The notes beneath the pieces are model-generated. The model ran no database searches, had not been told where the DNA came from, and saw only the letters and a program-made list of their open reading frames with translations. 33,073 bases of DNA from the NCBI GenBank assembly GCA_964443805.1, contig CAYUEQ010000004.1, forward strand, positions 1-33,073, in the 5' to 3' direction. The stretch is from CAYUEQ01 sp964443805 (GTDB lineage: Bacteria; Bacillota_I; Bacilli_A; RF39; UBA660). Shown here piece by piece: positions 22,573 through 30,756 of this stretch. A program made the position numbers and the translations under genes. Each line of letters opens with the position of its first letter. Position 1 is the stretch's first letter.

Positions 22573-23367
22573 ATGTTAAAGAATGTCTTATTAAAAAAAG
22601 AAGTATATGGTCCAATTATTATTATCTTAGCAGCAGTTATTATTTATACGATAAGTAAAAAAATAATAACAGCTCGCTTAACTTTAAAAAGAAAAGATAA
22701 AAATAGTTTAAAAAGAAGATTAACTGTTATAAAATTATTTCAAAACATATTTAAATACTGTTTGTTAATAGTAAGTGTTCTAATTATACTTGAAATTTAT
22801 GGAGTAAATGTTCAATCTATTATCGCGGGGTTAGGTATTGTTGGATTAGTCATTGGTTTGGCACTTCAAGATACTATAAAAGACTTCCTGGGAGGTTTAT
22901 CTATCATCTTTGATGATTATTATGCAATAGGTGATTGGATTACATTTAAGGGTTTTAAAGGAGAAGTAATTGAATTTGGTTTAAGATCAACTAAATTAAA
23001 AAGTAATAATGGAGATGTTATGACTTTTGCAAATCGTAATGTAACTGAAATAATAAACTTTTCTAAAAGTAGAGTTAAACTAATCTTAGATTTTACAGTT
23101 GAAATAACAAAGGCTAATGACAAAATATTAAATAATATATTTAATGAAATATTAAAGCTAGATAATATTTCCAAAAGTGAAAGTGTTTTTTTAGGTATTA
23201 ATCAAATATTAGGATCAAATGAAGTTTATCGTATGGAAATAAGCTGTAACTCGTCTAAAGAGTTTGATATAAAAAGAAAAGCCTTAAAAATAATAAAAGA
23301 GGAATATGATAACAATAAATTAACTACATATCCTAAAGTAGAGGTACATAATGGAAACAAAGTATAA
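22573..23367 (+). CDS. mscS: Small-conductance mechanosensitive channel, MscS family
   Basis: MscS-type channels open under membrane tension and release solutes after osmotic downshock. The 264 residues have three membrane segments (about 12-31, 60-78 and 80-112). The third is the glycine/alanine-rich pore helix GLGIVGLVIGLALQDTIKDF, followed by the beta domain (IGDWITFKGFKGEVIEFGLRST and MTFANRNV) and a mixed C-terminal domain. The ribosome site AAGGAT overlaps the end of parB. A gene of this family next to parB is usual in several Bacilli. Confidence 0.92.
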   Translation: MLKNVLLKKEVYGPIIIILAAVIIYTISKKIITARLTLKRKDKNSLKRRLTVIKLFQNIFKYCLLIVSVLIILEIYGVNVQSIIAGLGIVGLVIGLALQDTIKDFLGGLSIIFDDYYAIGDWITFKGFKGEVIEFGLRSTKLKSNNGDVMTFANRNVTEIINFSKSRVKLILDFTVEITKANDKILNNIFNEILKLDNISKSESVFLGINQILGSNEVYRMEISCNSSKEFDIKRKALKIIKEEYDNNKLTTYPKVEVHNGNKV

Positions 23368-23545
23368 ATTAAACGATAATGTAATAATGAAAAAACCTCA
23401 TGCTTGCGGTTCTAATGAGTGGATGATATCAAGATTAGGCATAGATGTTAAAATTAAATGCAATAATTGTAATCGAGAAATCTTAATGGAAAGATTAGAA
23501 TTTGAAAAGAAATTAAAAAAAGTAATAGGAGTCAAAAATGAATAA
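23351..23545 (+). CDS. DUF951 family protein
   Basis: This 64-residue protein has the DUF951 pattern: DNVIMKKPHACGSNEWMISRLGIDVKIKC followed by CNREILMERLEFEKK. C19, C37, C40 and possibly His could bind zinc, resembling a small ribbon. Function is unknown. The gene typically lies between parB or mscS and ychF in Bacilli, and here overlaps mscS by 17 bases and the next gene by 8. It may be a small nucleic-acid-binding protein, but that is a guess. Confidence 0.85.
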   Translation: METKYKLNDNVIMKKPHACGSNEWMISRLGIDVKIKCNNCNREILMERLEFEKKLKKVIGVKNE

Positions 23546-25073
23546 AAATAAAAACATACTTAAAAAATTTCATTTACATCCAATTATGTCATATGTGCTA
23601 CTAATAGTAGGAATAATAATACTAAGTGGAGTTCTTAGTTTTATTGGTGTTGAATCAAGTTATAAAACTATTAATCAGTTTACTGGAACTTATGAAACAA
23701 ACTTAGTTAGTGTTCATTCACTCTTTAGCTTAAGTGGATTAAAATATATATTTACATCAACGATTGCTAATTTTGTTAGTTTTGCACCTTTAAGTAACTT
23801 AATTATTATTTTAATTGGTATTGGGGTAATGGAAAAAAGTAATTTTTTAAATACTGCATTTACTATTTTAACTAGAGGAAGTAAAAAATATACAATTACT
23901 TTTGTCTTAGTATTAATAGGAATACTAGCAAGTGTCGCTGGAGATATCTCGTATGCTATTTTAATACCAATTAGTGCTTTGTTATATAAATATGGACATC
24001 GAAATCCACTACTTGGAATTGTTACGATTTTTGCAGCACTGACTTGTGGAAGTGGGCTAAATGTCTTTATAACTTCAATCGATAGTTCATTAATTACACT
24101 AACAAATATTGGTGCACAAACACTAGATGCTTCATATTCAATAGGAGTTTATTCATTTGTATTTATTATGGGAGCATCTGTTTTACTGTTAGCTTTTTTA
24201 ATAACAATGATTTCTGAAAAAATAATTGCACCTAGATTACCTAAAAATGAAGAAAAATTAAAAGAAAATAGAATTACTAAAAGAGAATTAAGAGGACTAA
24301 TACTAGGTTTATCAGCAGGTGTTATTTATTTAATAATATTCATATATAATATAATTCCTGGATTACCTTTTTCAGGAAATTTATTAGATAATAGCCAAGC
24401 ACTATATATAGATAAATTATTTAGTTATAATTCCTTCTTTAGTAATGGTTTTGTCTTTATAATTTCAATGTTATTTGTCATTCTAGGATTATTCTTTGGT
24501 TTTGGTGCTAAAACGATAAAGAATAACCAAGATTTTGCTACTTGTTTAGGTCATTCGTTAGATGATATTGGAAAAACATTAGTCTTAATACTATTTGCGT
24601 CAATTTTTATCAACATTTTTAAAAAGAGTGAAATCGGAACGGTGATTGTTGCAGCATTTTCTAATTTAATTGCATCATCTTCATTTATGGGGCTACCATT
24701 AATTATTTTAGTTTTTTTATTAAGTGCTGTTTCTTCATTGTTTATATCGTCTTCGATATTAAAATGGTCGATACTATCAGGAGTTACAGTTCCTGTTTTA
24801 ATGAATGCGGGAATTAGTGCCGAATTTTCACAAGTGATATTTAGATTCGGCGAATCAGCTTTAACAGGACTTACACCACTACTCGCATCTTTTGTAATAT
24901 ATCTTGCATACTTTGAAAAATATAGTAATAAAACAAAACCAATTGGACTTTTTGAATCAATTAAGTATATGGTTCCATATAGTGTTATTACAGCGGCTAT
25001 ATTATTACTTTTAATAATAAGTTGGTTTATCATTGGTTTACCTATCGGAATTGGTATAAGTACAGTAATTTAA
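23538..25073 (+). CDS. AbgT-family transporter
   Basis: This is a 511-residue membrane protein with about 11-13 hydrophobic segments. The family pattern includes FAPLSNLIIILIGIGVMEKS, the ASVAGDISYAILIPISALLY segment and GLTPLLASFVIYLAYFEKY near the end. AbgT members import p-aminobenzoyl-glutamate in Escherichia coli; some homologues export sulfonamides. In a reduced genome, uptake of a folate breakdown product is plausible, but the substrate cannot be read from sequence. It overlaps the DUF951 gene by eight bases, so it is in the parAB-mscS unit, an unusual place for it. Confidence 0.82.
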   Translation: MNKNKNILKKFHLHPIMSYVLLIVGIIILSGVLSFIGVESSYKTINQFTGTYETNLVSVHSLFSLSGLKYIFTSTIANFVSFAPLSNLIIILIGIGVMEKSNFLNTAFTILTRGSKKYTITFVLVLIGILASVAGDISYAILIPISALLYKYGHRNPLLGIVTIFAALTCGSGLNVFITSIDSSLITLTNIGAQTLDASYSIGVYSFVFIMGASVLLLAFLITMISEKIIAPRLPKNEEKLKENRITKRELRGLILGLSAGVIYLIIFIYNIIPGLPFSGNLLDNSQALYIDKLFSYNSFFSNGFVFIISMLFVILGLFFGFGAKTIKNNQDFATCLGHSLDDIGKTLVLILFASIFINIFKKSEIGTVIVAAFSNLIASSSFMGLPLIILVFLLSAVSSLFISSSILKWSILSGVTVPVLMNAGISAEFSQVIFRFGESALTGLTPLLASFVIYLAYFEKYSNKTKPIGLFESIKYMVPYSVITAAILLLLIISWFIIGLPIGIGISTVI

Positions 25074-25081
25074 AAAATAAA

Positions 25082-25110
25082 TTGTATTTTCTCCTAATCT
25101 CATTTATAAT
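25082..25110 (+). promoter_or_regulatory. Promoter of ychF with anti-ribosome-site arm
   Basis: TTGTAT (25082-25087), a 17-base spacer and TATAAT (25105-25110) precede a TTAGGAGG ribosome site at 25121-25128. CTCCTAA (25091-25097), between the two boxes, is the exact complement of TTAGGAG. It would be present only in read-through RNA, because promoter-derived RNA starts near 25117. Confidence 0.7.
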
Positions 25111-25135
25111 GGACAAAGACTTAGGAGGTTTTTTT

Positions 25136-26236
25136 ATGGCTTTAAAAGCAGGAATTGTTGGATTACCAAACGTTGGTAAATCAACATTATTTAATGCTAT
25201 AACTAAAAAAAATATATTGGCAGCAAATTATCCATTTGCAACAATTGATCCAAACGTTGGTGTAGTAACTGTTCCCGATGAAAGATTATCAACATTAAAA
25301 GATAAATATAATCCTCTAAGAATATTACCAACAACATTTGAGTTTACAGATATAGCAGGTTTAGTTGAAGGAGCATCATCTGGTGAAGGTTTAGGTAATA
25401 AATTCTTATCACATATAAGAGAAGTAGATGCTATTGTAGAAGTTGTTAGGTGTTTTGATGACCCTGATATTATTCATGTGTCTGGAAATGTCGATCCAAT
25501 TAGAGATATAGAAATAATAAATGTAGAACTAATACTGGCTGACTTAGAAATTATTGAAAACAGAATTAATAAAATTCACAAAAAAGCAAACACGTTAAAA
25601 GACAAAGAAGCAATTAAAGAATTTGATACACTTAGTAAAGCAAAGGAATCTTTATTAAAAAACATTCCGTTAAGACGAGAAATGTTTACACAAGAAGAGT
25701 TAGACATATTAAAAGCATTTAATTTTATAACTATAAAACCAATCATCTATGCAGCTAATATAGATGAATCAGATATTGCGACTCTTAAAAATGAGCACAC
25801 ACTTAAGGTTAGAGAGTATGCTGCAAAGGAAAATGCAAGAGTTATAGAAATGTGTGCCAAGATTGAAAGTGAATTAGTAGAGTTAGATGAAAATGAGAAA
25901 AAACAATTTTTAGCAGAACTAGGTGTAAAAAATAGTAGCCTAGATAAACTAATTTGGGCAACATATGATTTACTAGGATTAAAAACATACTTTACTGCAG
26001 GTGTCGAAGAAGTAAGAGCATGGACATTCAAAGAAAATATGACTGCTCCAGAATGTGCAGGAATAATCCACTCTGACTTTCAAAGAGGATTTATCAAAGC
26101 AGAAGTTATTAGCTATGATGATTTATTACAATTAGGAAATGAAAAACAAGTTAAACAAGCCGGCAGACTAAGATTGGAAGGTAAAGAATATATAATGCAA
26201 GATGGAGATATTTGTTACTTTAGATTTAATGTCTAA
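25136..26236 (+). CDS. ychF: Redox-regulated/ribosome-binding ATPase YchF (OLA1 family)
   Basis: YchF is an Obg-related P-loop protein that prefers ATP to GTP and binds ribosomes. Motifs are G1 GLPNVGKST (9-17), G3 DIAGLVEGAS, the altered G4 (AANIDESD) that explains ATP preference, a coiled-coil insert, and a C-terminal TGS domain ending DGDICYFRFNV. The ATG at 25136 is chosen (366 residues, the family length) because TTAGGAGG is seven bases upstream. A longer open frame back to 25022 runs through the promoter and is not coding. ychF before rpsF-ssb-rpsR is the standard Bacilli order. Confidence 0.96.
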   Translation: MALKAGIVGLPNVGKSTLFNAITKKNILAANYPFATIDPNVGVVTVPDERLSTLKDKYNPLRILPTTFEFTDIAGLVEGASSGEGLGNKFLSHIREVDAIVEVVRCFDDPDIIHVSGNVDPIRDIEIINVELILADLEIIENRINKIHKKANTLKDKEAIKEFDTLSKAKESLLKNIPLRREMFTQEELDILKAFNFITIKPIIYAANIDESDIATLKNEHTLKVREYAAKENARVIEMCAKIESELVELDENEKKQFLAELGVKNSSLDKLIWATYDLLGLKTYFTAGVEEVRAWTFKENMTAPECAGIIHSDFQRGFIKAEVISYDDLLQLGNEKQVKQAGRLRLEGKEYIMQDGDICYFRFNV

Positions 26237-26265
26237 AATTATATAAATGTAGCTTTATTATTTTA

Positions 26266-26294
26266 TTTACTTTAAAATCATATAATGTTATAAT
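26266..26294 (+). promoter_or_regulatory. Promoter of the rpsF-ssb-rpsR operon
   Basis: TTTACT (26266-26271), 17 bases and TATAAT (26289-26294) predict a start near 26301, giving a leader of about 66 bases. A second TATAAT at 26281-26286 is less well spaced. Confidence 0.65.
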
Positions 26295-26301
26295 TGAAAT
26301 C

Positions 26302-26360
26302 GAGTATTAAGTTACTCCTTGCTTTATTATCAAATAAAGCCGTACAGACCAAAGGGAGGT
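26302..26360 (+). promoter_or_regulatory. rpsF leader, candidate S6:S18 autoregulatory RNA
   Basis: In order: hairpin GAGTA/TACTC (26302-26317); CTCCTT (26315-26320), which can pair with AAGGGAG (26352-26358) at the ribosome site; and an 8-bp hairpin GCTTTATT/AATAAAGC (26321-26328 and 26333-26340) with loop ATCA. An unpaired CGTACAGACC follows on its 3' side. A stem enclosing a hairpin with a CCG-containing single strand is the design described for S6:S18-binding leaders. The CTCCTT helix would hide the ribosome site, so repression by excess S6:S18 is likely. The first two helices share bases and could be alternatives. Confidence 0.55.
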
Positions 26361-26366
26361 GTAGAG

Positions 26367-26657
26367 ATGAATACATATGAAATAATGTTTATTGTTAAAT
26401 CTACTTTAGAAGAGGGTAATATTAAAAATATTACAAATGATTTACAAGCAATATTTACTTCTAATAAATCAAAAGTTGATATTTTTAAAAACTTAGGTAT
26501 TAAAAAATTTGCGTATCCAATTGAAAAAGAAATCAATGGTAATTATTTTTTAATGCAAGTTACTTCAACAACAGAAACTATTAATGAATTTAAACGTAGA
26601 ATTTCGCTTAATGAAAATGTTATCAGACATTTAATAGTTAAGTTAGAAGAGGAGTAA
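26367..26657 (+). CDS. rpsF: 30S ribosomal protein S6
   Basis: S6 binds with S18 in the platform of the small subunit. The 96 residues begin MNTYEIMFIVKSTLEE and contain KKFAYPIEKEINGNYFLMQV and the C-terminal NENVIRHLIVKLEE, all standard. The ATG at 26367 follows GGGAGGTG; an upstream in-frame start at 26319 would lie within the leader structure. First gene of rpsF-ssb-rpsR. Confidence 0.97.
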   Translation: MNTYEIMFIVKSTLEEGNIKNITNDLQAIFTSNKSKVDIFKNLGIKKFAYPIEKEINGNYFLMQVTSTTETINEFKRRISLNENVIRHLIVKLEEE

Positions 26658-26660
26658 AAT

Positions 26661-27128
26661 ATGAATAAAGCAATTTTAATAGGAAGACTAACAAGAGATC
26701 CAGAATTAAGAACTACAACTTCAGGTATTGCTACAACAACATTCTCGCTCGCAGTTCAAAGACCATTTACTAATCAAAGTGGTACTAGAGATGCTGACTT
26801 TATAAATTGTGTTGTTTGGAGAAGGCAAGCAGAAAATGTAGTTAAGTATTGTGGAAAAGGATCGCAAGTGGCGGTTGAAGGAAGAATACAAGTAAGAAAC
26901 TATGATGCAGATGATGGGACTAAGAGATATGTTACAGAGGTAGTATGTGATAACGTAACTTTCTTAGGATCAAAACCTAATAGTAGTTCATATAACAATG
27001 AGGCTAGTTCAAAATACCAATCATTTGGTAATAAAGAAGAATCTCAACCTACAACTGACATTAGTGAAGAACCTTTTAAAGATTTTGGAGAAGAAATAGT
27101 TTTATCTGATGATGACTTACCATTCTAA
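26661..27128 (+). CDS. ssb: Single-stranded DNA-binding protein SSB
   Basis: SSB coats single-stranded DNA in replication and repair. The OB fold spans about 1-108 (NKAILIGRLTRDPELR, DFINCVVWRRQAENV, GSQVAVEGRIQVRNYDADDG), followed by a disordered linker. The acidic tail DDDLPF (150-155) recruits partners such as RecO and PriA. It lies four bases after rpsF, behind GAGGAG. Confidence 0.97.
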   Translation: MNKAILIGRLTRDPELRTTTSGIATTTFSLAVQRPFTNQSGTRDADFINCVVWRRQAENVVKYCGKGSQVAVEGRIQVRNYDADDGTKRYVTEVVCDNVTFLGSKPNSSSYNNEASSKYQSFGNKEESQPTTDISEEPFKDFGEEIVLSDDDLPF

Positions 27129-27145
27129 AAAGGAGGAAATAAAAA

Positions 27146-27361
27146 ATGGCAGAATTTTATCGTAGAAAAAGAAGAATATGTCAAATGTGTGCCGGCAAAG
27201 GTGTAAATTATAAAGATGTAATGATTGTTTCTAAATATATAAATGAAAAAGGCAAAATATTACCAAGAAGAATGACTGGCGCTTGCGCTAAACACCAAAG
27301 ATATATTGCTAAACAAGTTAAATTAGCACGTCATATGGCTTTTGTTCCTTATGTAAAATAA
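27146..27361 (+). CDS. rpsR: 30S ribosomal protein S18, zinc-binding form
   Basis: S18 pairs with S6 on the 30S platform. The 71 residues contain KRRICQMC, YKDVMIVSKYINEKGKILPRR and TGACAKHQR. C12, C15, C47 and H50 form a complete zinc-binding set, so this is the C+ form of the protein; bacteria with zinc-limitation responses often carry a second C- copy, not seen here. The ribosome site AAAGGAGG precedes it. Confidence 0.97.
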   Translation: MAEFYRRKRRICQMCAGKGVNYKDVMIVSKYINEKGKILPRRMTGACAKHQRYIAKQVKLARHMAFVPYVK

Positions 27362-27384
27362 GACAAGTAAATTATATGCGTAAC

Positions 27385-27416
27385 AAAGACACTTTAAAAA
27401 GTGTTCTTTTTTTTCT
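27385..27416 (+). terminator. Terminator of the rpsF-ssb-rpsR operon
   Basis: AAAGACACT (27385-27393) pairs with AGTGTTCTTT (27400-27409), with one bulged T, followed by a T tract. Confidence 0.8.
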
Positions 27417-27453
27417 GTTTATAAAGTAGTATAATTAATAAAAGGAGCAGAGT

Positions 27454-29154
27454 ATGAAAAAAATTAAATTTTATATATTAACGATAATAATAACTTTTGT
27501 TATAACTCCAAATATTTCTTTTGCTAGTTCAATTGAAAAAATATCAATGGATATTACTATTCTTGAAAATGGTACTGCACAAGTAACAGAACACTGGAAT
27601 GCTTATCCAACTCAAGGAACAGAAGTTTACAAACCGTATTTCAATTTAGGAAATTCAGAAATTAAAAATTTTACAGTTAGTGAGAATGGAAAAGAATACA
27701 CGAATATTGGCTCATGGAATTCAAATAGTAGTTTTGAGGAAAAAGCTTATCGAAGTGGAATAAATAAAACTAGCGATGGACTTGAGTTATGCTGGGGAAT
27801 GAGTTCTTATAAAAATCATATATATAAACTAGATTATTTTATTACTAATTTTGTAAAGGGGTATAATGATTCAGATCTTATTTATTTTACTTTATTAAAT
27901 CCTGAATTATCACCATTACCAAAATCTGTAGAAGTTAACATTACAACTAAAAATCAATTTCCCGAAGAAACTTTGATTTGGGGATATGGTTGGGAAAATG
28001 GTAAAGCAGCATTAGAAAATGGAAAATTAGTATTTGATACCTCTGGTGGATTTAATAGTAATGATTATATTACTATACTAGTTAAAATGCCTGCTGGAAC
28101 ATTTGCTGTTGAGGAACATATTAATGAGGAATTCGAAACTATATTTAGTAAAGCAGAAGAAAATAGGGATAAAGAGCCAGAAAAGACTACTGTTTTATCA
28201 TTCTTGTTAAACTTAATAGTTTTTATTTTCTATATGTTCTTATTAGTTCTACCATTTGTAGTTACGATTTATGTAACAAAAGTATTTAATATCAAAAAAG
28301 TGAAAATAGAAAAAGAATTACCGAGAAAAAAAGATATCAACTACTTTCGAGAGATACCATGTAATAAAGATTTGTTTTATGCTTATTGGTTAGGAAAAAC
28401 ATATTCATTTATTAAACAAAAAGAAAATGTACTAGGTGCTATCTTATTAAAATGGATTCAGAATGACCATATAAGAGTTATAAAAAACACAAAAGGAATT
28501 TTTAAAAGAGAAACCAATGCAATAGACTTTACTAAAGATTTTGTTGTTGAAAATGATTTAGAAAAAGAATTAAAAAGAATGTTAGTAGTTGCAGCCGGAA
28601 AAAAGAAAATATTAGAAGAAAAAGAATTTGGAAAATGGGCAGGAAAAAACTATGAAGATATAAATGAATGGTTTAAAAAAATTTATGAAGATAATACTCA
28701 AAAGTTGATTTCTAAGAATTTAGTAGTTGAAAAAGAAAAAAAATATTTAGGAATTGCAAAATATAAAGAAAATTTTACTACTACACAAACAAATGAAGAA
28801 GCAATAAAACTGTTAGGTCTTAAGAAATATTTAGAAGACTATTCTAGTATTGATGAAAAGAAAACTATTGAAGTTAAATTGTGGAATGAATACTTGATTT
28901 TCGCACAAGTTTTAGGAATTGCAGATAAAGTTGCTAAAGAATTTGATAAAGTATACCCAAACTATGTTCAGGATATGAATATGTCTTATACTATGAGTGA
29001 TTTAATTATAATCAACCATATAACTAGAAGTGGTATTACATCTGCAAATAGAGCTTATAACGATCGAATGAGTTCTGGCGGTGGCGGATTTTCTTCTGGT
29101 GGCGGCGGTGGAGGATCATTCGGTGGTGGAGGCTCTGGCGGCGGATTTAGATAA
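27454..29154 (+). CDS. DUF2207 family membrane protein
   Basis: This 566-residue protein has a signal peptide (about 1-24), an extracytoplasmic beta-rich DUF2207 domain (about 26-225) beginning IEKISMDITILENGTAQVTEHW, and a membrane segment (about 248-272). A large cytoplasmic region follows with ELPRKKDINYFREIPCNKDLFYAYWL. The C-terminus is a glycine-serine tail with runs of Gly. Such tails, and this architecture, are typical of DUF2207 proteins, whose role is unknown but often guessed to be envelope-related. A TATAAT at 27430-27435 and AAAGGAG precede it. The Gly tail (29071-29150) is the most GC-rich stretch nearby. Confidence 0.85.
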   Translation: MKKIKFYILTIIITFVITPNISFASSIEKISMDITILENGTAQVTEHWNAYPTQGTEVYKPYFNLGNSEIKNFTVSENGKEYTNIGSWNSNSSFEEKAYRSGINKTSDGLELCWGMSSYKNHIYKLDYFITNFVKGYNDSDLIYFTLLNPELSPLPKSVEVNITTKNQFPEETLIWGYGWENGKAALENGKLVFDTSGGFNSNDYITILVKMPAGTFAVEEHINEEFETIFSKAEENRDKEPEKTTVLSFLLNLIVFIFYMFLLVLPFVVTIYVTKVFNIKKVKIEKELPRKKDINYFREIPCNKDLFYAYWLGKTYSFIKQKENVLGAILLKWIQNDHIRVIKNTKGIFKRETNAIDFTKDFVVENDLEKELKRMLVVAAGKKKILEEKEFGKWAGKNYEDINEWFKKIYEDNTQKLISKNLVVEKEKKYLGIAKYKENFTTTQTNEEAIKLLGLKKYLEDYSSIDEKKTIEVKLWNEYLIFAQVLGIADKVAKEFDKVYPNYVQDMNMSYTMSDLIIINHITRSGITSANRAYNDRMSSGGGGFSSGGGGGGSFGGGGSGGGFR

Positions 29155-29161
29155 ATAACAA

Positions 29162-29188
29162 ATCAACTTGAATAAGTTGGTTTTTTAC
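29162..29188 (+). terminator. Terminator of the DUF2207 gene
   Basis: CAACTT (29164-29169) and AAGTTG (29174-29179), extended by flanking A:T and T:G pairs, are followed by six T. The loop supplies part of the -35 box of the lysS promoter. Confidence 0.75.
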
Positions 29189-29196
29189 TATATAAT
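29168..29196 (+). promoter_or_regulatory. Promoter of lysS, embedded in the upstream terminator
   Basis: TTGAAT (29168-29173) in the terminator loop, a 17-base spacer and TATAAT (29191-29196) form a near-consensus sigma-A promoter. The AAGGGAG ribosome site starts around 29204. No T-box leader is present. Confidence 0.7.
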
Positions 29197-29219
29197 TCCT
29201 AATAAGGGAGAGAATTATA

Positions 29220-30689
29220 ATGCGAGTATATAGCGAACAAGAACAAGTAAGAAGAGAGAAAATCGCACAGATAAAGAAAATAACTAATCCGTATCCAGAA
29301 AAGTATGAAATAAATTATGAAATAAAGGATGCGGCATTACTTTCAGATGAAACTAAAAATGTAAGAGTTGCTGGAAGAATAGTTTTAATGCGTAAAATGG
29401 GTAAACTATCATTTTTAACTATTCAAGATATAGAAGGTAAAATTCAAATATCTATAAAACAGGATTTAGTTGGTGAAGAAAAATATAATCAATTTAAAGA
29501 ATTATATGATTTAGGTGATTTTATCGGAGTAGAAGGTGAAATATTTACTACTAAGACTGGAGAGAAAACCATTAGAGTAGATGAATTTACTTTCTTAGGT
29601 AAAGCATTAAAACCACTACCAGAAAAATATCACGGTTTAACAGATATAGAAATGATTTACCGTAATCGATATGTTGATTTAATTACTAACGAAGAAAGTA
29701 GGAATATATTTTTATTACGTAGTAAATTTATTAAAGAAATGAGAAACTTTTTAGATGAAAAAAATTATATAGAAATTGAAACACCAATTTTATCTAATCA
29801 AGCAAGTGGTGCAAATGCAAGACCTTTTATAACTCATCATAATGCACTTGATATGGAACTGTATTTAAGAATTGCACCTGAATTATATTTAAAAAGAGCT
29901 ATTATCGGTGGATTTACCAAAGTGTTTGAAGTGGCACGTTGTTTTAGAAATGAAGGAATGGATGCAACTCACTTACAAGACTTCACTATGGTTGAAGGAT
30001 ATGGTGCTTATTTAAATTACGAAGATAATATGGTTTTACTAAAAGAAATGTTGCAAACAGTTATCGAAAAAGTATTTGGAACATTAGAAATAGAATTAGG
30101 AGATAAAAAAATAAACTTATCTGGAGAATGGCCAGTAATAACATATCGCGATCTTTTAATAAAACATTCAAATATCGATATAGAAGAATATAATACTAAA
30201 GAAAAATTACTAGATGTTATCAAAGAAAAAGATATAGAAATAGATAGTGAAACACCATTAGAAAATTTAAGTTATGGTAATCTATTGGATCAATTATATA
30301 AAAAAGTGGCAAGACCTTATATTATTGAACCAACTTATTTAATTAAACATCCAATAAGTTTATCACCACTTGCTAGATCAAATGATGAAAAGATAAATCA
30401 AGCAGATAGATTCCATTTAATAATTAATGGAGCAGAAATAATTAATGCTTTTTCAGAATTAGTCGACCCAGTTGAACAAGAAAAAAGATTGACTGAACAA
30501 GCTGAAGCTAAAAAAGATGGTGATGATGAAGCGATGGATATGGATCATGATTATATTGAAGCAATGGAATATGGAATGCCTCCTATAAGTGGATGGGGAA
30601 TGGGTGTCGATCGTTTAATTCAACTGTTGACAAATAAAGAAAATATAAAAGATGTTGTTTTATTTCCATTAATGCGACCTAAAGAATAG
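29220..30689 (+). CDS. lysS: Lysyl-tRNA synthetase, class II
   Basis: LysS charges tRNA-Lys. The 489 residues have an N-terminal OB-fold anticodon-binding domain (about 45-145; VRVAGRIVLMRKMGKLSFLTIQD). The catalytic core has motif 1 near ETPIL, motif 2 FRNEGMDATHLQDFTMVEGY (about 242-261) and motif 3 GWGMGVDRLIQLL (about 458-470). The lysine-specific variant of motif 2 (HLQDFTMVE) separates it from aspartyl and asparaginyl enzymes. The stop codon lies in the left arm of its terminator. Confidence 0.97.
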   Translation: MRVYSEQEQVRREKIAQIKKITNPYPEKYEINYEIKDAALLSDETKNVRVAGRIVLMRKMGKLSFLTIQDIEGKIQISIKQDLVGEEKYNQFKELYDLGDFIGVEGEIFTTKTGEKTIRVDEFTFLGKALKPLPEKYHGLTDIEMIYRNRYVDLITNEESRNIFLLRSKFIKEMRNFLDEKNYIEIETPILSNQASGANARPFITHHNALDMELYLRIAPELYLKRAIIGGFTKVFEVARCFRNEGMDATHLQDFTMVEGYGAYLNYEDNMVLLKEMLQTVIEKVFGTLEIELGDKKINLSGEWPVITYRDLLIKHSNIDIEEYNTKEKLLDVIKEKDIEIDSETPLENLSYGNLLDQLYKKVARPYIIEPTYLIKHPISLSPLARSNDEKINQADRFHLIINGAEIINAFSELVDPVEQEKRLTEQAEAKKDGDDEAMDMDHDYIEAMEYGMPPISGWGMGVDRLIQLLTNKENIKDVVLFPLMRPKE

Positions 30690-30720
30690 TTTTTAGTGAT
30701 AAAAAGCTATTCTTTTTTCT
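30681..30720 (+). terminator. Terminator overlapping the lysS stop
   Basis: AAAGAATAG (30681-30689) pairs perfectly with CTATTCTTT (30707-30715), with an inner TTTTT/AAAAA helix (30690-30694 and 30701-30705). T-rich sequence follows. The left arm includes the final Lys and Glu codons and the TAG stop. Confidence 0.8.
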
Positions 30721-30728
30721 TGTATATG

Positions 30729-30737
30729 TGGTATAAT
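30729..30737 (+). promoter_or_regulatory. Extended -10 promoter of the YfcC-like gene
   Basis: TGGTATAAT (TATAAT at 30732-30737) is an exact extended -10 element, placed to start RNA near 30744, just before TAGGAGG (30745-30751). Confidence 0.6.
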
Positions 30738-30756
30738 TTTCATATAGGAGGATAGA

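Noticed and set aside
25022..25135. The N-terminal extension of the ychF frame.
   Set aside because: It overlaps the end of the transporter gene and the promoter, and YchF proteins start at MALKAGIVG.
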